From positions 1 through 25,210 of IMG/VR virus record IMGVR_UViG_3300047562_004535: a stretch of 25,210 nt of DNA, one strand, 5' to 3'. Positions 6,429 to 14,967 of the stretch are shown piece after piece. Origin of the DNA: a virus. The notes beneath the pieces are model-generated. The model was not told the origin of the DNA, searched no databases, and saw only the letters and a list, made by a program, of their open reading frames with translations. The position numbers and the translations under genes were made by a program. Each line of letters begins with the position of its first letter. Position 1 is the first letter of the stretch.

Positions 6429-6860
6429 ATGTCTAAAATCGTTGTAAAAATACAAAATACAAAAACTTATAAAAGCGCACATGTTGTTATAATTCATGAT
6501 GATAATATTCTTATTTTGAAAAGAAGCGATACTGATGATTGGATGCCGGGACACTATGGCTTACCTGGTGGGAAATTAGAACAAGGCGAAGATTTACTGC
6601 AAGGTGCTTGTCGTGAATGTAAAGAAGAAACAAGTTTAGATATTTTTCCACAAGAATTAGTATTTTTACCAAAATGTAGTATTGAAAATAGTCATGCATT
6701 TTTTTTGACTACAAAATATAATGGAAAAGTAAAGTTAGATTTTGAACATGATGACTATAAATGGATAAATCCAAAAAACCTGTCTAACTATAAAATAGTT
6801 CCAGATTTATTATCAATAGTTACAGAGGCTTGGGAGAAAATAAATAGTGTTGAAAGATAA
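6429..6860 (+). CDS. Nudix hydrolase
   Basis: A 143-residue Nudix protein, normal length for the family. The Nudix box runs from Gly48 to Leu70: GGKLEQGE, then REC and KEETSL, with Glu54, Arg62-Glu63 and Glu66-Glu67 in the metal-binding positions. The usual Gly near the end of the box is Ser, a tolerated change. These enzymes hydrolyse a nucleoside diphosphate linked to another group, using Mg2+; the substrate (damaged dNTP, ADP-ribose, NADH, RNA cap) cannot be read from the box. The next gene overlaps by 14 bases, so it is the first gene of a block. Confidence 0.85.
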   Translation: MSKIVVKIQNTKTYKSAHVVIIHDDNILILKRSDTDDWMPGHYGLPGGKLEQGEDLLQGACRECKEETSLDIFPQELVFLPKCSIENSHAFFLTTKYNGKVKLDFEHDDYKWINPKNLSNYKIVPDLLSIVTEAWEKINSVER

Positions 6861-7440
6861 ATTCATCCGGTTTTCTTATAAATTTACCTGGTTTTCAATG
6901 ATTTGGTATTCTTTTACCATGTTTTTTTCTAAAAAACTAAAAAAATGTCCTATTCCAATTTATAACAATGCCGAAGAAATAGCGGAAGCATTAGGAAAAG
7001 GCGATTTATACAAGTATGATATTATTGCTGGTATAAAAAGCGACTATCTTATTCACCCTTCTGTTATTCAGTGTCGCATAGAAAACAACAAAAAGTTTGG
7101 AGACTGCGATGATCACGCTATTTATTGGTGTGCAGCACTAAAAAAATCAAAAATAGCAAAAAAAGTGTGGTTTTCTTTCTTCACAATGAAGGGAACAGGT
7201 ATAGATCAATTCTATTCTTCTCATGCTGTTTGCGTTTTTACAGACAATGAAGATAAAATGTATTGGTGCGACTATAGAAATCCAAAAAATATTGAAAAAT
7301 TTAGTGATTTTCAAAAAGAATCCGCAAATAAGTATGGAAATGAACCAGTTTGCTCTGTTATGTGGGAAATCGTTGAGATAAAAAGCGACGATACGCCAGT
7401 TTTCGGAAAAATAACTCGTATTTTACCGGAGAAAATATAA
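6847..7440 (+). CDS. Transglutaminase-like cysteine protein
   Basis: A 197-residue product with FGDCDDHA (Cys87), SSHAVCVF (His126) and YWCDYRNP (Asp142), in the Cys-His-Asp order and spacing of the transglutaminase-like/papain-like fold. The family includes peptidases and amide-group transferases. The first 30 residues are aromatic and hydrophobic and might be a membrane-associated segment. The GTG start at 6847 is supported by GGGAG at 6832-6836; ATG 6898 is an alternative that removes 17 residues. It overlaps the Nudix gene. The activity is inferred from three motifs only. Confidence 0.6.
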   Translation: MLKDKFIRFSYKFTWFSMIWYSFTMFFSKKLKKCPIPIYNNAEEIAEALGKGDLYKYDIIAGIKSDYLIHPSVIQCRIENNKKFGDCDDHAIYWCAALKKSKIAKKVWFSFFTMKGTGIDQFYSSHAVCVFTDNEDKMYWCDYRNPKNIEKFSDFQKESANKYGNEPVCSVMWEIVEIKSDDTPVFGKITRILPEKI

Positions 7441-7444
7441 AAAA

Positions 7445-7669
7445 ATGTATAAAATAAAAATAATACTAAAACAATCAGAAAAAATAAAAGGTGGCTTGGC
7501 TGATAAAAGACCGGATAGCGATTTTGATGCTGAACAACTAAAAAATGGTATAAAAGTTGAAATGGAACACACAGATGATCCAAAGATTGCTAAAGAAATC
7601 GCAAAAGATCATTTGACGGAAGATCCTAATTATTATAAAAAACTAAAAAAGATAGAAAAGCATGGATAA
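7445..7669 (+). CDS. DUF5661-like small protein (74 aa)
   Basis: The C-terminal half, GIKVEMEHTDDPKIAKEIA followed by DHLTEDPNYYKKLKKIE, is a pattern I recognise from memory as DUF5661: short proteins or domains of unknown function frequent in phages and bacteria. The repeated His/Asp/Glu residues are the conserved part. The N-terminus is basic. It starts four bases after the previous stop and overlaps the next gene by eight bases, so it is cotranslated with the nucleotidyltransferase at 7662. No function is established. Confidence 0.7.
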   Translation: MYKIKIILKQSEKIKGGLADKRPDSDFDAEQLKNGIKVEMEHTDDPKIAKEIAKDHLTEDPNYYKKLKKIEKHG

Positions 7670-8903
7670 TACACTGAAAACAACAATAGACCCAACTATT
7701 CTGTCGCCAAAGAGCGATTTGTATCCAAAATTTTGGGATACAAATACAAAAAAACTAAATAGTAACATCAGAATGAAGTTGAAAGAAATTGCAGAAAATT
7801 TTGTAAAAGGTTTTGATTATCCTATAAAAATAAAAGATATTATTCTTACTGGTTCAATAGCAAATTTTAACTGGACCCAATATTCCGATGTTGATTTGCA
7901 TGTATTGGTTGATTTCAGTGAAATACCAGACGAATATATGGATGCTTTTAGAGACTATTTTGATGCAAAGAAGCAAATATGGAATAAAACTCATAATATT
8001 TCTATTATTGGACATGAAGTAGAAATATATATACAAGATAGCAACGAGCCACACTATTCTACCGGTGTTTATTCAATAATGAATGATAAGTGGAATACAG
8101 AACCAGTATTTACTAAACAAGATATTGAATACGAAGAAGTTTCTGAAAAAACTGAATATTTTGTTGATCAAATAAATAAAGTGGCAGAACTTTTTGCCAA
8201 ACAAGATTTCCAAAAAGCAAAAACCGGTGCTGATAATATTAGAAATAAAATAAAAAAATATCGTCAGGCCGGTTTAGAAAAAGATGGCGAATATTCAACT
8301 GAAAATCTTGTATTCAAAATGTTGAGAAATGGTGGATATTTAGAAACTTTATCTAATCTAAAAATTCAATCAGTAGATCGTGAAATGGGAATAGAGGAAG
8401 AAATATTTGCTTTACAAAGCACATTAGAAGAGGCCAAAAAAGATGCTTGTTATTATAAAGCAAAAGCAAAATATAAAGTTTGGCCAAGTGCTTATGCCAG
8501 TGGCTATCTTGTAAGATGTCGTAAAAAAAAAGGTAAAATAAAAGAGGAAGAGTTGGAAGAAGAAATAGAGTTTGATGAAGAAGTTTTGGAAGAATTAAGT
8601 GATATACTTGATGAGAAAAAAAAGAAAAAATCTGATTTCTCAAAAGAAAAATCACGAGGTCTTCGTGGCTGGTTTTCGCGTAGCGGCGCGAAAGGAAAAA
8701 GCAAGGGCTGGATAGATTGTAATACTTGTCGTAAAGACAAGAAGACAGGTAAGAAAACCTGCAAAACTTGCGGTCGCGGAGAAGGTGAAAAAAGAAGTAA
8801 ATATCCAGCGTGCCGCCCAACACCATCACAGTGCACTCGCGCCGGAATGAAGCGTAAAAAAAGTTCTAAACAAGTTTCTTGGAAATCTAAAAAGGAAGAA
8901 TGA
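7662..8903 (+). CDS. Nucleotidyltransferase with a DUF5872-like Cys-rich C-terminus
   Basis: A 413-residue fusion. Residues 55-125 hold a polymerase-beta type nucleotidyltransferase core: LTGSIANF (Gly64-Ser65), SDVDLHVLVD (Asp76, Asp78) and EVEIYI (Glu121 as likely third acid). A helical middle follows. Residues 260-290 contain YKVWPSAYASGYLVRCRK, an acidic stretch follows, and residues 330-410 hold GLRGWFSRSGAK, two CxxC pairs (353/356, 367/370) and YPACRPT; from memory this is DUF5872. A basic Lys tail ends the protein. The combination recurs in aquatic phages; whether it modifies a nucleic acid, a nucleotide or a protein is unknown. Its stop overlaps the next ATG. Confidence 0.75.
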   Translation: MDNTLKTTIDPTILSPKSDLYPKFWDTNTKKLNSNIRMKLKEIAENFVKGFDYPIKIKDIILTGSIANFNWTQYSDVDLHVLVDFSEIPDEYMDAFRDYFDAKKQIWNKTHNISIIGHEVEIYIQDSNEPHYSTGVYSIMNDKWNTEPVFTKQDIEYEEVSEKTEYFVDQINKVAELFAKQDFQKAKTGADNIRNKIKKYRQAGLEKDGEYSTENLVFKMLRNGGYLETLSNLKIQSVDREMGIEEEIFALQSTLEEAKKDACYYKAKAKYKVWPSAYASGYLVRCRKKKGKIKEEELEEEIEFDEEVLEELSDILDEKKKKKSDFSKEKSRGLRGWFSRSGAKGKSKGWIDCNTCRKDKKTGKKTCKTCGRGEGEKRSKYPACRPTPSQCTRAGMKRKKSSKQVSWKSKKEE

Positions 8904-9646
8904 AAATGAAAAGTTATCTAACTGAATGGAAAAAGTATAAATATAATATATTAACAGAAAATGAGAATATTTCTTCTATTGGAACAGTTCCAACAGATCC
9001 TGTTGCTGCCGCTGCCGCTGCAGCCGAACAACAAAAGAAAAATCAAGAATTGCTAAAAGCAAAACAAGAAGAATTACAAAAATTTAAAAAAGAAATAACA
9101 ACTATAATTCCGGATAAAATAAAACAATTAGAAGATGAAATAGAGCAACTAAGTAAATCTCTACAACAAGAAGAAAGCCCAATGAGTGTTGGTGGTAGAC
9201 AAGATGGATCAGTTGGAAACGTTCCATATTCAGTTCTTGACGAAGAAGAACTAACTGAAGAAGAACTTGAAGAAGCAAGCGGCTGTCACGAAGGAATAGA
9301 TGAAGCAGGAAGAAGTTGTCAATTAGAATTACAATATGAAGAAATAGAAGAAGAAAAAACTTGCAATGAATGCCGCGACTGCCTTATGTGCGGCCTTCTG
9401 ACAGAAGCAAAATACAAAGGCAGAACAGTTCCACTAAACAAACCAATGCGTGGCGATGTAAAAAAATTCAAAGTATATGTCAGAGATCCAAGCACAGGAA
9501 ACATAAAGAAAGTCAATTTCGGTGATAAAAAGATGAGAATCAAAAAAAGCAATCCAAAGCGCCGTAAATCATTTAGAGCAAGACACAACTGTGCCAATCC
9601 TGGTCCAAAAACAAAAGCCCGTTATTGGAGTTGTCGTAAGTGGTGA
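8900..9646 (+). CDS. Coiled-coil protein with a DUF6321-like C-terminus
   Basis: A 248-residue protein linked to the previous gene by an ATGA overlap. After an Ala run (about 32-39), residues 43-90 form a strong coiled coil (Lys/Glu/Gln/Leu heptads). An acidic stretch and a Cys cluster (CNECRDCLMC) follow. The last 75 residues are basic and include NKPMRGDVKKFKVYVRDP, KSFRARHNC and KTKARYWSCRKW, which I recognise from memory as DUF6321, a tail often attached to phage structural or assembly proteins. The layout suggests a virion or assembly role and possibly nucleic acid contact, but this is inference. Confidence 0.7.
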   Translation: MKMKSYLTEWKKYKYNILTENENISSIGTVPTDPVAAAAAAAEQQKKNQELLKAKQEELQKFKKEITTIIPDKIKQLEDEIEQLSKSLQQEESPMSVGGRQDGSVGNVPYSVLDEEELTEEELEEASGCHEGIDEAGRSCQLELQYEEIEEEKTCNECRDCLMCGLLTEAKYKGRTVPLNKPMRGDVKKFKVYVRDPSTGNIKKVNFGDKKMRIKKSNPKRRKSFRARHNCANPGPKTKARYWSCRKW

Positions 9647-9659
9647 ATTTTGATATAAA

Positions 9660-11036
9660 ATGAAAAAAACAACCGAAACTATATCTCGGCTGATATCAGA
9701 TCAGATTATACTTGAAACAAAAAGTGGAAGTGTAAAACTTTCAACAGATCAAAACGGAAGTTTAGTTTTAGGTGGTTATAAAGAACCCACTAACTATAAC
9801 ACGCTTGTAGTAAATGTTGTTCAAAATTGTGTAACCGCTTCTAATATATCAGTTGGCACTATTTCTGCTTCTATGTATCTTGGACCGATTTCCGAAGGTG
9901 TTACCGGTCCTGCTGGTCCTGCTGGTGAAACTGGTCCTGCTGGTCCTGCTGGTGAAACTGGTCCTGCTGGTCCTGCTGGTGAAACTGGTCCTGCTGGTCC
10001 TGCTGGTGAAACTGGTCCTGCTGGTCCTGCTGGTGAAACTGGTCCTGCTGGTCCTGCTGGTCCTGCTGGTGAAACTGGTCCTGCTGGTCCTGCTGGTCCT
10101 GCTGGTGAAACTGGTCCTGCTGGTCCTGCTGGTGAAACTGGTCCTGCTGGTCCTGCTGGTCCTGCTGGAGCAGATGCAATTAGCGGTTTTTTGACAAAAG
10201 AAAGTCATGTTGTAACCGCTAATTCTTCTGGTACAGGGTATATTCTAACCAACTCCGGAGGTACATTCAAAGTATTTTCTGGCACAGTAGATGTTACTAC
10301 TAGTTCTGGCACTGTTTACTCTGTTGTAGGACTGTCGACAGTTAGTGGACTGACCATGTCGATTAATTCAAGCACAGGAGTTTATTCTCTTTCGGGTACA
10401 AGTTGGATTTCAAACGATGCTGCATTTACCCTTAGGGCAGTTTATGACGGCGTAACAATAGATAAAGTTTATTCTATTTCCAAGTCAAAGACTGGTGCAA
10501 CGGGTCCAGCCGGCCCTGCAGCAACTGGTATAGCTTTTTTTGCATATCGCAACAAATCAAATCGTACAATAGCGGCTTTTACACCCACCACTTCGAAACT
10601 GGCTTTTGCTACAATATGTAGCAGCACGCTATATGATACTGCAAGCAGCTATAATCCAGTAGGTTATTATATTATACCATCTAGTGGTATATATGAGTTT
10701 TCATTCGGTGCGACTGTAAATATAGATTCTTCAAACCAAGGAGTACCCATATCAATGCAAGTGGGTCTTGATATCGATGGGTCAGTGACCGACGCCAAGG
10801 TGTCAATTATACCTGGAACGGTGAAGCCCGAGGTTGTCACTATCCCATCAGCCGGTGCTACTGACTACTATGTGTATTATATAGCGCAAGTCTCTCTTAA
10901 TTCAGGAGACAAGGTTACCCCAAAGCTATTGTTCTCTGATGTAGTAGTTTCCAAGTCGCTGGGGCCAATAGTGATTAAGTATGATAGCAAGGAGTCTGGC
11001 ACAGCTACGTATTTCTCTGGCAAATTCCTGGGATAA
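9660..11036 (+). CDS. Collagen-like tail fibre with a C1q-like head
   Basis: A 458-residue fibre. Domains in order: a short N-terminal region (1-80); a collagen tract (about 83-169) of perfect Gly-X-Y units, mostly GPAGPAGET; an Ig-like or fibre-core domain (about 172-280) ending SISKSKTG; a second short collagen piece (GATGPAGPA); and a C-terminal beta-rich domain. That last domain has [11 protein letters not shown] at its start, [16 protein letters not shown] in the middle and TYFSGKFLG at the end, the layout of a C1q/TNF-like jelly roll. Collagen stalks force trimers and C1q heads bind ligands, so a trimeric receptor-binding fibre is likely. No RBS is obvious; it follows the DUF6321 gene by 13 bases. 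Confidence 0.85.
   Translation: MKKTTETISRLISDQIILETKSGSVKLSTDQNGSLVLGGYKEPTNYNTLVVNVVQNCVTASNISVGTISASMYLGPISEGVTGPAGPAGETGPAGPAGETGPAGPAGETGPAGPAGETGPAGPAGETGPAGPAGPAGETGPAGPAGPAGETGPAGPAGETGPAGPAGPAGADAISGFLTKESHVVTANSSGTGYILTNSGGTFKVFSGTVDVTTSSGTVYSVVGLSTVSGLTMSINSSTGVYSLSGTSWISNDAAFTLRAVYDGVTIDKVYSISKSKTGATGPAGPAATGIAFFAYRNKSNRTIAAFTPTTSKLAFATICSSTLYDTASSYNPVGYYIIPSSGIYEFSFGATVNIDSSNQGVPISMQVGLDIDGSVTDAKVSIIPGTVKPEVVTIPSAGATDYYVYYIAQVSLNSGDKVTPKLLFSDVVVSKSLGPIVIKYDSKESGTATYFSGKFLG
9906..10166 (+). repeat. Tandem repeat encoding collagen Gly-X-Y units
   Basis: The tract is built from 9-base GGTCCTGCT and GGTGAAACT units, giving 27-base (GPAGPAGET) and 36-base ([12 protein letters not shown]) higher repeats: five short, two long, one short, then a final GPA triplet. 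Codons are identical at every copy and GC-rich against AT-rich flanks. Such identity allows unit gain and loss by slippage or recombination. Confidence 0.9.
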
Positions 11037-11100
11037 AAACAATTACAAACTCACTATTAGAACTAAAAATAAAGTTTAGTGGTTCAAACACAATATAATG

Positions 11101-11109
11101 CTATTTATA
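11101..11109 (+). promoter_or_regulatory. CTATTTATA box for gene 11114
   Basis: An exact CTATTTATA ends four bases before the ATG at 11114, within an 8-bp inverted repeat (CAATATAA 11091-11098, TTATATTG 11105-11112). If it is a -10-type element, transcription would begin at or next to the ATG, giving a leaderless mRNA. Confidence 0.45.
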
Positions 11110-11113
11110 TTGT

Positions 11114-11680
11114 ATGAATATAGAGCGCATAAAAAATCTTATTAGAGCATTTTATCCATTTGCAAAACAAAAATTAAGTTTTGAAGAACCAGTGAAAATA
11201 AAATATATAACAAACGATGTAGGTAACTGGAATGATCCTTTTGGTAAAACTGCTTACTATAATCCACAAGAAAAATGTGTTACTTTATTTATTTTGAATA
11301 GGCATCCAAAAGATATATTACGCTCCTTTGCCCACGAACTAACACACCACGCACAACATTGCCGTGGAGATATATCTCAAGATGTATCAACCGGTGAAGG
11401 ATATGCACAAAAAGATCCACACATGCGTTCAATGGAAGAAGAAGCATACATGGAAGGTGGAATGCTTGTCAGAGACTGGACTGATACTTTACAGGAAAGT
11501 GAGAAACAAATGCTTTTTGAAAACGAAGATAAACAACACAAAGATGTTGAAAGAACTAAAAAAACTTTGCGTGACAACGAAGAAATAGTTGATATGTTTG
11601 AAGAAAGAAGAAATAGGTTGAATAAAAAACTTATGGATAAATTTATCAAACCAACCAAGAAAGAAGGAAACATAGAATGA
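11114..11680 (+). CDS. Putative zincin metallopeptidase (HELTHH)
   Basis: A 188-residue protein with SFAHELTHHAQH (His74, Glu75, His78) and, about 30 residues on, SMEEEAYMEGG (Glu110 as a likely third zinc ligand). This HExxH plus downstream Glu layout is that of gluzincin-type metallopeptidases. A charged Lys/Glu helix forms the C-terminal third. There is no signal peptide, so it acts in the host cytoplasm or in the virion. The CTATTTATA box sits four bases upstream. Its TGA overlaps the next ATG (ATGA). The substrate is unknown; processing of neighbouring virion proteins is one possibility. Confidence 0.7.
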   Translation: MNIERIKNLIRAFYPFAKQKLSFEEPVKIKYITNDVGNWNDPFGKTAYYNPQEKCVTLFILNRHPKDILRSFAHELTHHAQHCRGDISQDVSTGEGYAQKDPHMRSMEEEAYMEGGMLVRDWTDTLQESEKQMLFENEDKQHKDVERTKKTLRDNEEIVDMFEERRNRLNKKLMDKFIKPTKKEGNIE

Positions 11681-11979
11681 CCTCACCAAGACAAAGAAAG
11701 AAAAGAGCAGCATTTTTAGCAAAACAAAAAACTGCGGAAATGGTAGAAACAAAACCTGTAGTTGCTGCACCAGTTGTTGTAAAGCAACCCGAACAAGTGG
11801 TTGCAACACCGGCACCGCCTGTGGTAGTATCGGAGCCTGTCGCCGCAGAAACATCTGCGCCCAAGCCAAAAAAACTTGCAAAAAATGGTTTAGTTGAGAT
11901 AAAAGAAAAAGCGAAAACATCAGTAGATCAAGTTGTAGAACAAACCAAAGCAGAAGTCAAGACTGAAACAAAGGAATGA
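11677..11979 (+). CDS. Pro/Val/Ala-rich low-complexity protein (100 aa)
   Basis: A basic N-terminus (MTSPRQRKKRAAFLAKQKTA) leads into a Pro/Val/Ala/Thr-rich linker of about 45 residues and then a Lys/Glu helix. The composition resembles a flexible arm joining two short charged helices. It lies between the zincin and the 993-residue protein, overlapping the former by an ATGA and ending four bases before the ATG of the latter. I cannot assign a family. A scaffold- or linker-type role in assembly would fit but is not shown. Confidence 0.65.
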   Translation: MTSPRQRKKRAAFLAKQKTAEMVETKPVVAAPVVVKQPEQVVATPAPPVVVSEPVAAETSAPKPKKLAKNGLVEIKEKAKTSVDQVVEQTKAEVKTETKE

Positions 11980-11983
11980 AAAT

Positions 11984-14965
11984 ATGGGCGGAAAAGCCGG
12001 ACACATGAAGCATTTATATGAAAATCCAGAACTGACTTTTGGAGAAATAAAACAAATCTTCAAAAAAATAAATGATGGAAAAATGCTTGTTACTGAAAAG
12101 ATTGACGGACAGAATTGTCTTGTATCTTATTCTGTAACAGAAGGCAGGATAAAAGCCGCTCGCAATAACAGCCACCTTGCCAAAGGTGGTCTTCCTATTG
12201 AAAATATTTCAGAACTTACTGATGTTGCTGACTTTCAGCAATCACTTGCTGAAGCTCTTTCTTCTTTTGAAGAAACAGTAAAAAAACTTTCTATAGAAGA
12301 ACAAATAGATATATTTGGACCTAATACAAACTATTATTACAATACTGAAATACAAGATCCAAATAATAAAAATATTCTTTTATATGAAAACAAAAGGATC
12401 TGTATTCATAGATCCGGTCATCTTCTAAATAATAAATATAATAATATTATAACAGAAGAGATCTTATCAGATCAGTTTAGAAAACTTGAAGAAACTATCA
12501 ATAAACAAACTGTTATAAATGAAACTGTAACAGATAAATTTATTGTATCAATCAATCCTATCAGAAAACTTGAACCTGTAAAGAACAAAAATTGTTATAC
12601 AGAAGCAGTAAACAAACTGAATAAAGAAATATTGACAAACAAACTTACTGATAGTAGTAGTTTGGCTGAATATATTCTATCAAGAATGGATAGTATTTTA
12701 GAAGAAAAGATACCAGAACTTCCAAAGGAAGCAAAAATAGTTCTTCTAAAAAGACTAATGAAAGTAAAAGAAATAACTGCTAAAAATGTTTATAAAATCC
12801 TAACTGAAACAAACAACTCTCACTTGATTGAGAAAGTAAAAAATATTATTGATAGTGAGAACAAGCTACACAAAGCCTGTATCAATCCAGTAGAAGAAAT
12901 AGTAACTGAATATGGTGCCGGTGTTCTCAGTGAGTTTGTTTCATCAAATATCAAAGATACAATATCTGAATCAAATAGAATAAAAACAAGACTAAAAGAA
13001 ATATTTGATATAGTCAATATGTCAAATGATCTTGCGGCAAAAGAGTTTGTAAATAAACAACTTTCAAGAATGAAAAACCTTGACAAAGTCAATATAACTT
13101 GTGAAGGTATTGTTTTCAAGTTCAATGGCGATGTTTATAAAATGACTGGTTTCTTTTCTCCACTCAATCAAATCCTTGGTATGACAAAGTTTGCTCGTGG
13201 TAATATACAGCCAATCAATATTGTTGCTGAAACTGTTGCTAATAAAACAGCAGTTCTTTCTTGGGGTCGCTTCAATCCTCCAACAATAGGGCACGAAATA
13301 GTCTTCAAAACAGCCAGCGATCTTGCGGAAAGCAATAATGCTGACTTTTTTATTATTCCATCAAAAACAGTAGACAAGAAAACCAATCCACTAACATTTG
13401 AAGAAAAAGTAAAATATCTAAACAAACTATTCCCAGAATATAAATCAAATGTTGTAACGGATGAAAGCATCAAAACTATTTTTGAAGCAGCAAAATATTT
13501 TCATCAAAATGGATATACAAATCTAAAAATAGTTGTTGGCTCTGATCGTAAAGAGCAATTTGAAGTTCTAAAAAAATATAATAATAAAGAATATGTTTTT
13601 GAAAATATTGAAATATTGTCAGCAGGTGAGCGTTTAGACGAAGGTGAAAGCGCTGCCAGTATGTCGGCAAGCAAAATGCGAGAAGCTGCAACACAAGGCG
13701 ATATAGGCTTTTTTATGCGTGGTGTAGCTGGTCGGTTGGAACTCCAAGAAGGAGTTGAACTGATGAACCTTATTCGTTCTCGTTTAGAAGCCACAGGAGA
13801 AGATGGCAAAAAAAAAGTTTTGGAACCTATCTCCCCTTCTTCTCTAAATGAAGTGATAAGAAAATCTGGCTCAAAATGGTGTTTGTTTTCTAAAAAGAAA
13901 ACCAAAGACGGAAAAAGAAAAAAACTTGGTTGCTATCCAACTCGTGCTGGTGCGGTAAAAAGAGAGAAACAAGTTCAGTATTTCAAGCACATGAAAGAAG
14001 AACAAGAAATTGAAGAGATGTCAGCAGCCAGCGGCACTGGTGGTATTCATGGTGCTGCATTTGTTGATAAACAAGAAGAAACAATAAATGTATTCAATCA
14101 AAGTCTAACTTCTCGTTTTGGCTCCTCCCCAAAACGAGATGATGACAATGTCGCAAAAGAAAAAATAAAAATACTATTTAGAGAAGAGGAACAATATATG
14201 GTTGATAGAAAAGAATTCCTGGAAGAAATACAACTTCGTAAAATAATAAGAGAAGGCATAAAGAAAAAAATAAAAGAAAGAGAAGAAAGTGTTCTAAAAG
14301 AAGAACAACAACTTCGCTTGGTTATTCGCAAGCTTCTCAACGAAAAACAAAAAGATGAACCAAGACATGCAAATACCGGTATCAATCTACTAAAAGACCT
14401 ACTAAAAACTATTGTTCCTTCAATAGAAGATGATTATAAAGATCTAACAACAAATCCAGAACAAGTAAAATCATTTAGAGCACATCTTCTAAATGGAGCA
14501 ATAAATATTTTCAAATCTGCCGATGGACTTCAAGACCAGCCAGAAGCAGGAGCAGAAGAAATAACAGAGCAAGAAGTGGTTGATCCAAACCAGCCAACCG
14601 ATCCGCGTTTTATTCCAATCAAAAAACCACAAGTAGTAAAAAAAGAACCAGTAGATACATTTACTATACAAGGTTTGGATAGAACCGGTGCTAATGTTGC
14701 TAAAACAACTTTTAGAAAAATAGAAAATAAAATAAAAAATACATATGAAAACCTCACAGATCCAAAAGATCGTGAAATGTTCAAAGACTATCTTATTACC
14801 AATCTAAAACTCCATATGGATATTTTTGATAACGATATGCAGGGCAATATGAAAGAGCCAACAACACCTGAATATGAAGAAGAAAAAGGTAAACTTGATA
14901 CACAGCAAGACACGACTGCACCAGAAATGACTGGTTCCACAGAAGAACCACCTCCACAAATGTGA
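11984..14965 (+). CDS. Fusion of ligase-like (KxDG) and NMNAT/cytidylyltransferase-like domains (993 aa)
   Basis: A very large protein, DUF6267-like from memory. Residues 1-400 carry a covalent nucleotidyltransferase (RNA/DNA ligase-type) set: TEKIDGQN (KxDG, Lys39), YYNTEI (about 118-123), CEGIVFKF (373-380) and YKMTGFF (385-391), with a long helical insert (about 145-365). Residues 420-600 hold a second, unrelated nucleotidyltransferase: WGRFNPPTIGHE (427-438, the T/HxGH motif), IVVGSDRKEQ (516-525) and SASKMREAA (561-569), as in NMN adenylyltransferase or CTP transferases. Next comes a KWCLFSKK...YPTRAGAVKREKQVQY module (631-666), then about 320 residues of charged helices with an acidic, Pro-rich end. 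AAGGA precedes ATG 11984. Both catalytic motifs look intact; substrates are unknown. Confidence 0.75.
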   Translation: MGGKAGHMKHLYENPELTFGEIKQIFKKINDGKMLVTEKIDGQNCLVSYSVTEGRIKAARNNSHLAKGGLPIENISELTDVADFQQSLAEALSSFEETVKKLSIEEQIDIFGPNTNYYYNTEIQDPNNKNILLYENKRICIHRSGHLLNNKYNNIITEEILSDQFRKLEETINKQTVINETVTDKFIVSINPIRKLEPVKNKNCYTEAVNKLNKEILTNKLTDSSSLAEYILSRMDSILEEKIPELPKEAKIVLLKRLMKVKEITAKNVYKILTETNNSHLIEKVKNIIDSENKLHKACINPVEEIVTEYGAGVLSEFVSSNIKDTISESNRIKTRLKEIFDIVNMSNDLAAKEFVNKQLSRMKNLDKVNITCEGIVFKFNGDVYKMTGFFSPLNQILGMTKFARGNIQPINIVAETVANKTAVLSWGRFNPPTIGHEIVFKTASDLAESNNADFFIIPSKTVDKKTNPLTFEEKVKYLNKLFPEYKSNVVTDESIKTIFEAAKYFHQNGYTNLKIVVGSDRKEQFEVLKKYNNKEYVFENIEILSAGERLDEGESAASMSASKMREAATQGDIGFFMRGVAGRLELQEGVELMNLIRSRLEATGEDGKKKVLEPISPSSLNEVIRKSGSKWCLFSKKKTKDGKRKKLGCYPTRAGAVKREKQVQYFKHMKEEQEIEEMSAASGTGGIHGAAFVDKQEETINVFNQSLTSRFGSSPKRDDDNVAKEKIKILFREEEQYMVDRKEFLEEIQLRKIIREGIKKKIKEREESVLKEEQQLRLVIRKLLNEKQKDEPRHANTGINLLKDLLKTIVPSIEDDYKDLTTNPEQVKSFRAHLLNGAINIFKSADGLQDQPEAGAEEITEQEVVDPNQPTDPRFIPIKKPQVVKKEPVDTFTIQGLDRTGANVAKTTFRKIENKIKNTYENLTDPKDREMFKDYLITNLKLHMDIFDNDMQGNMKEPTTPEYEEEKGKLDTQQDTTAPEMTGSTEEPPPQM

Positions 14966-14967
14966 TA

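Noticed and set aside
9906-10166. CRISPR-like regular repeats
   Set aside because: There are no unique spacers; it is a coding tandem repeat in frame with the fibre gene.
9849-10208. Long open frames on both strands over the collagen tract
   Set aside because: They are by-products of the 9-base repeat, which has no stops in several frames; only the Gly-X-Y frame continues into real domains.
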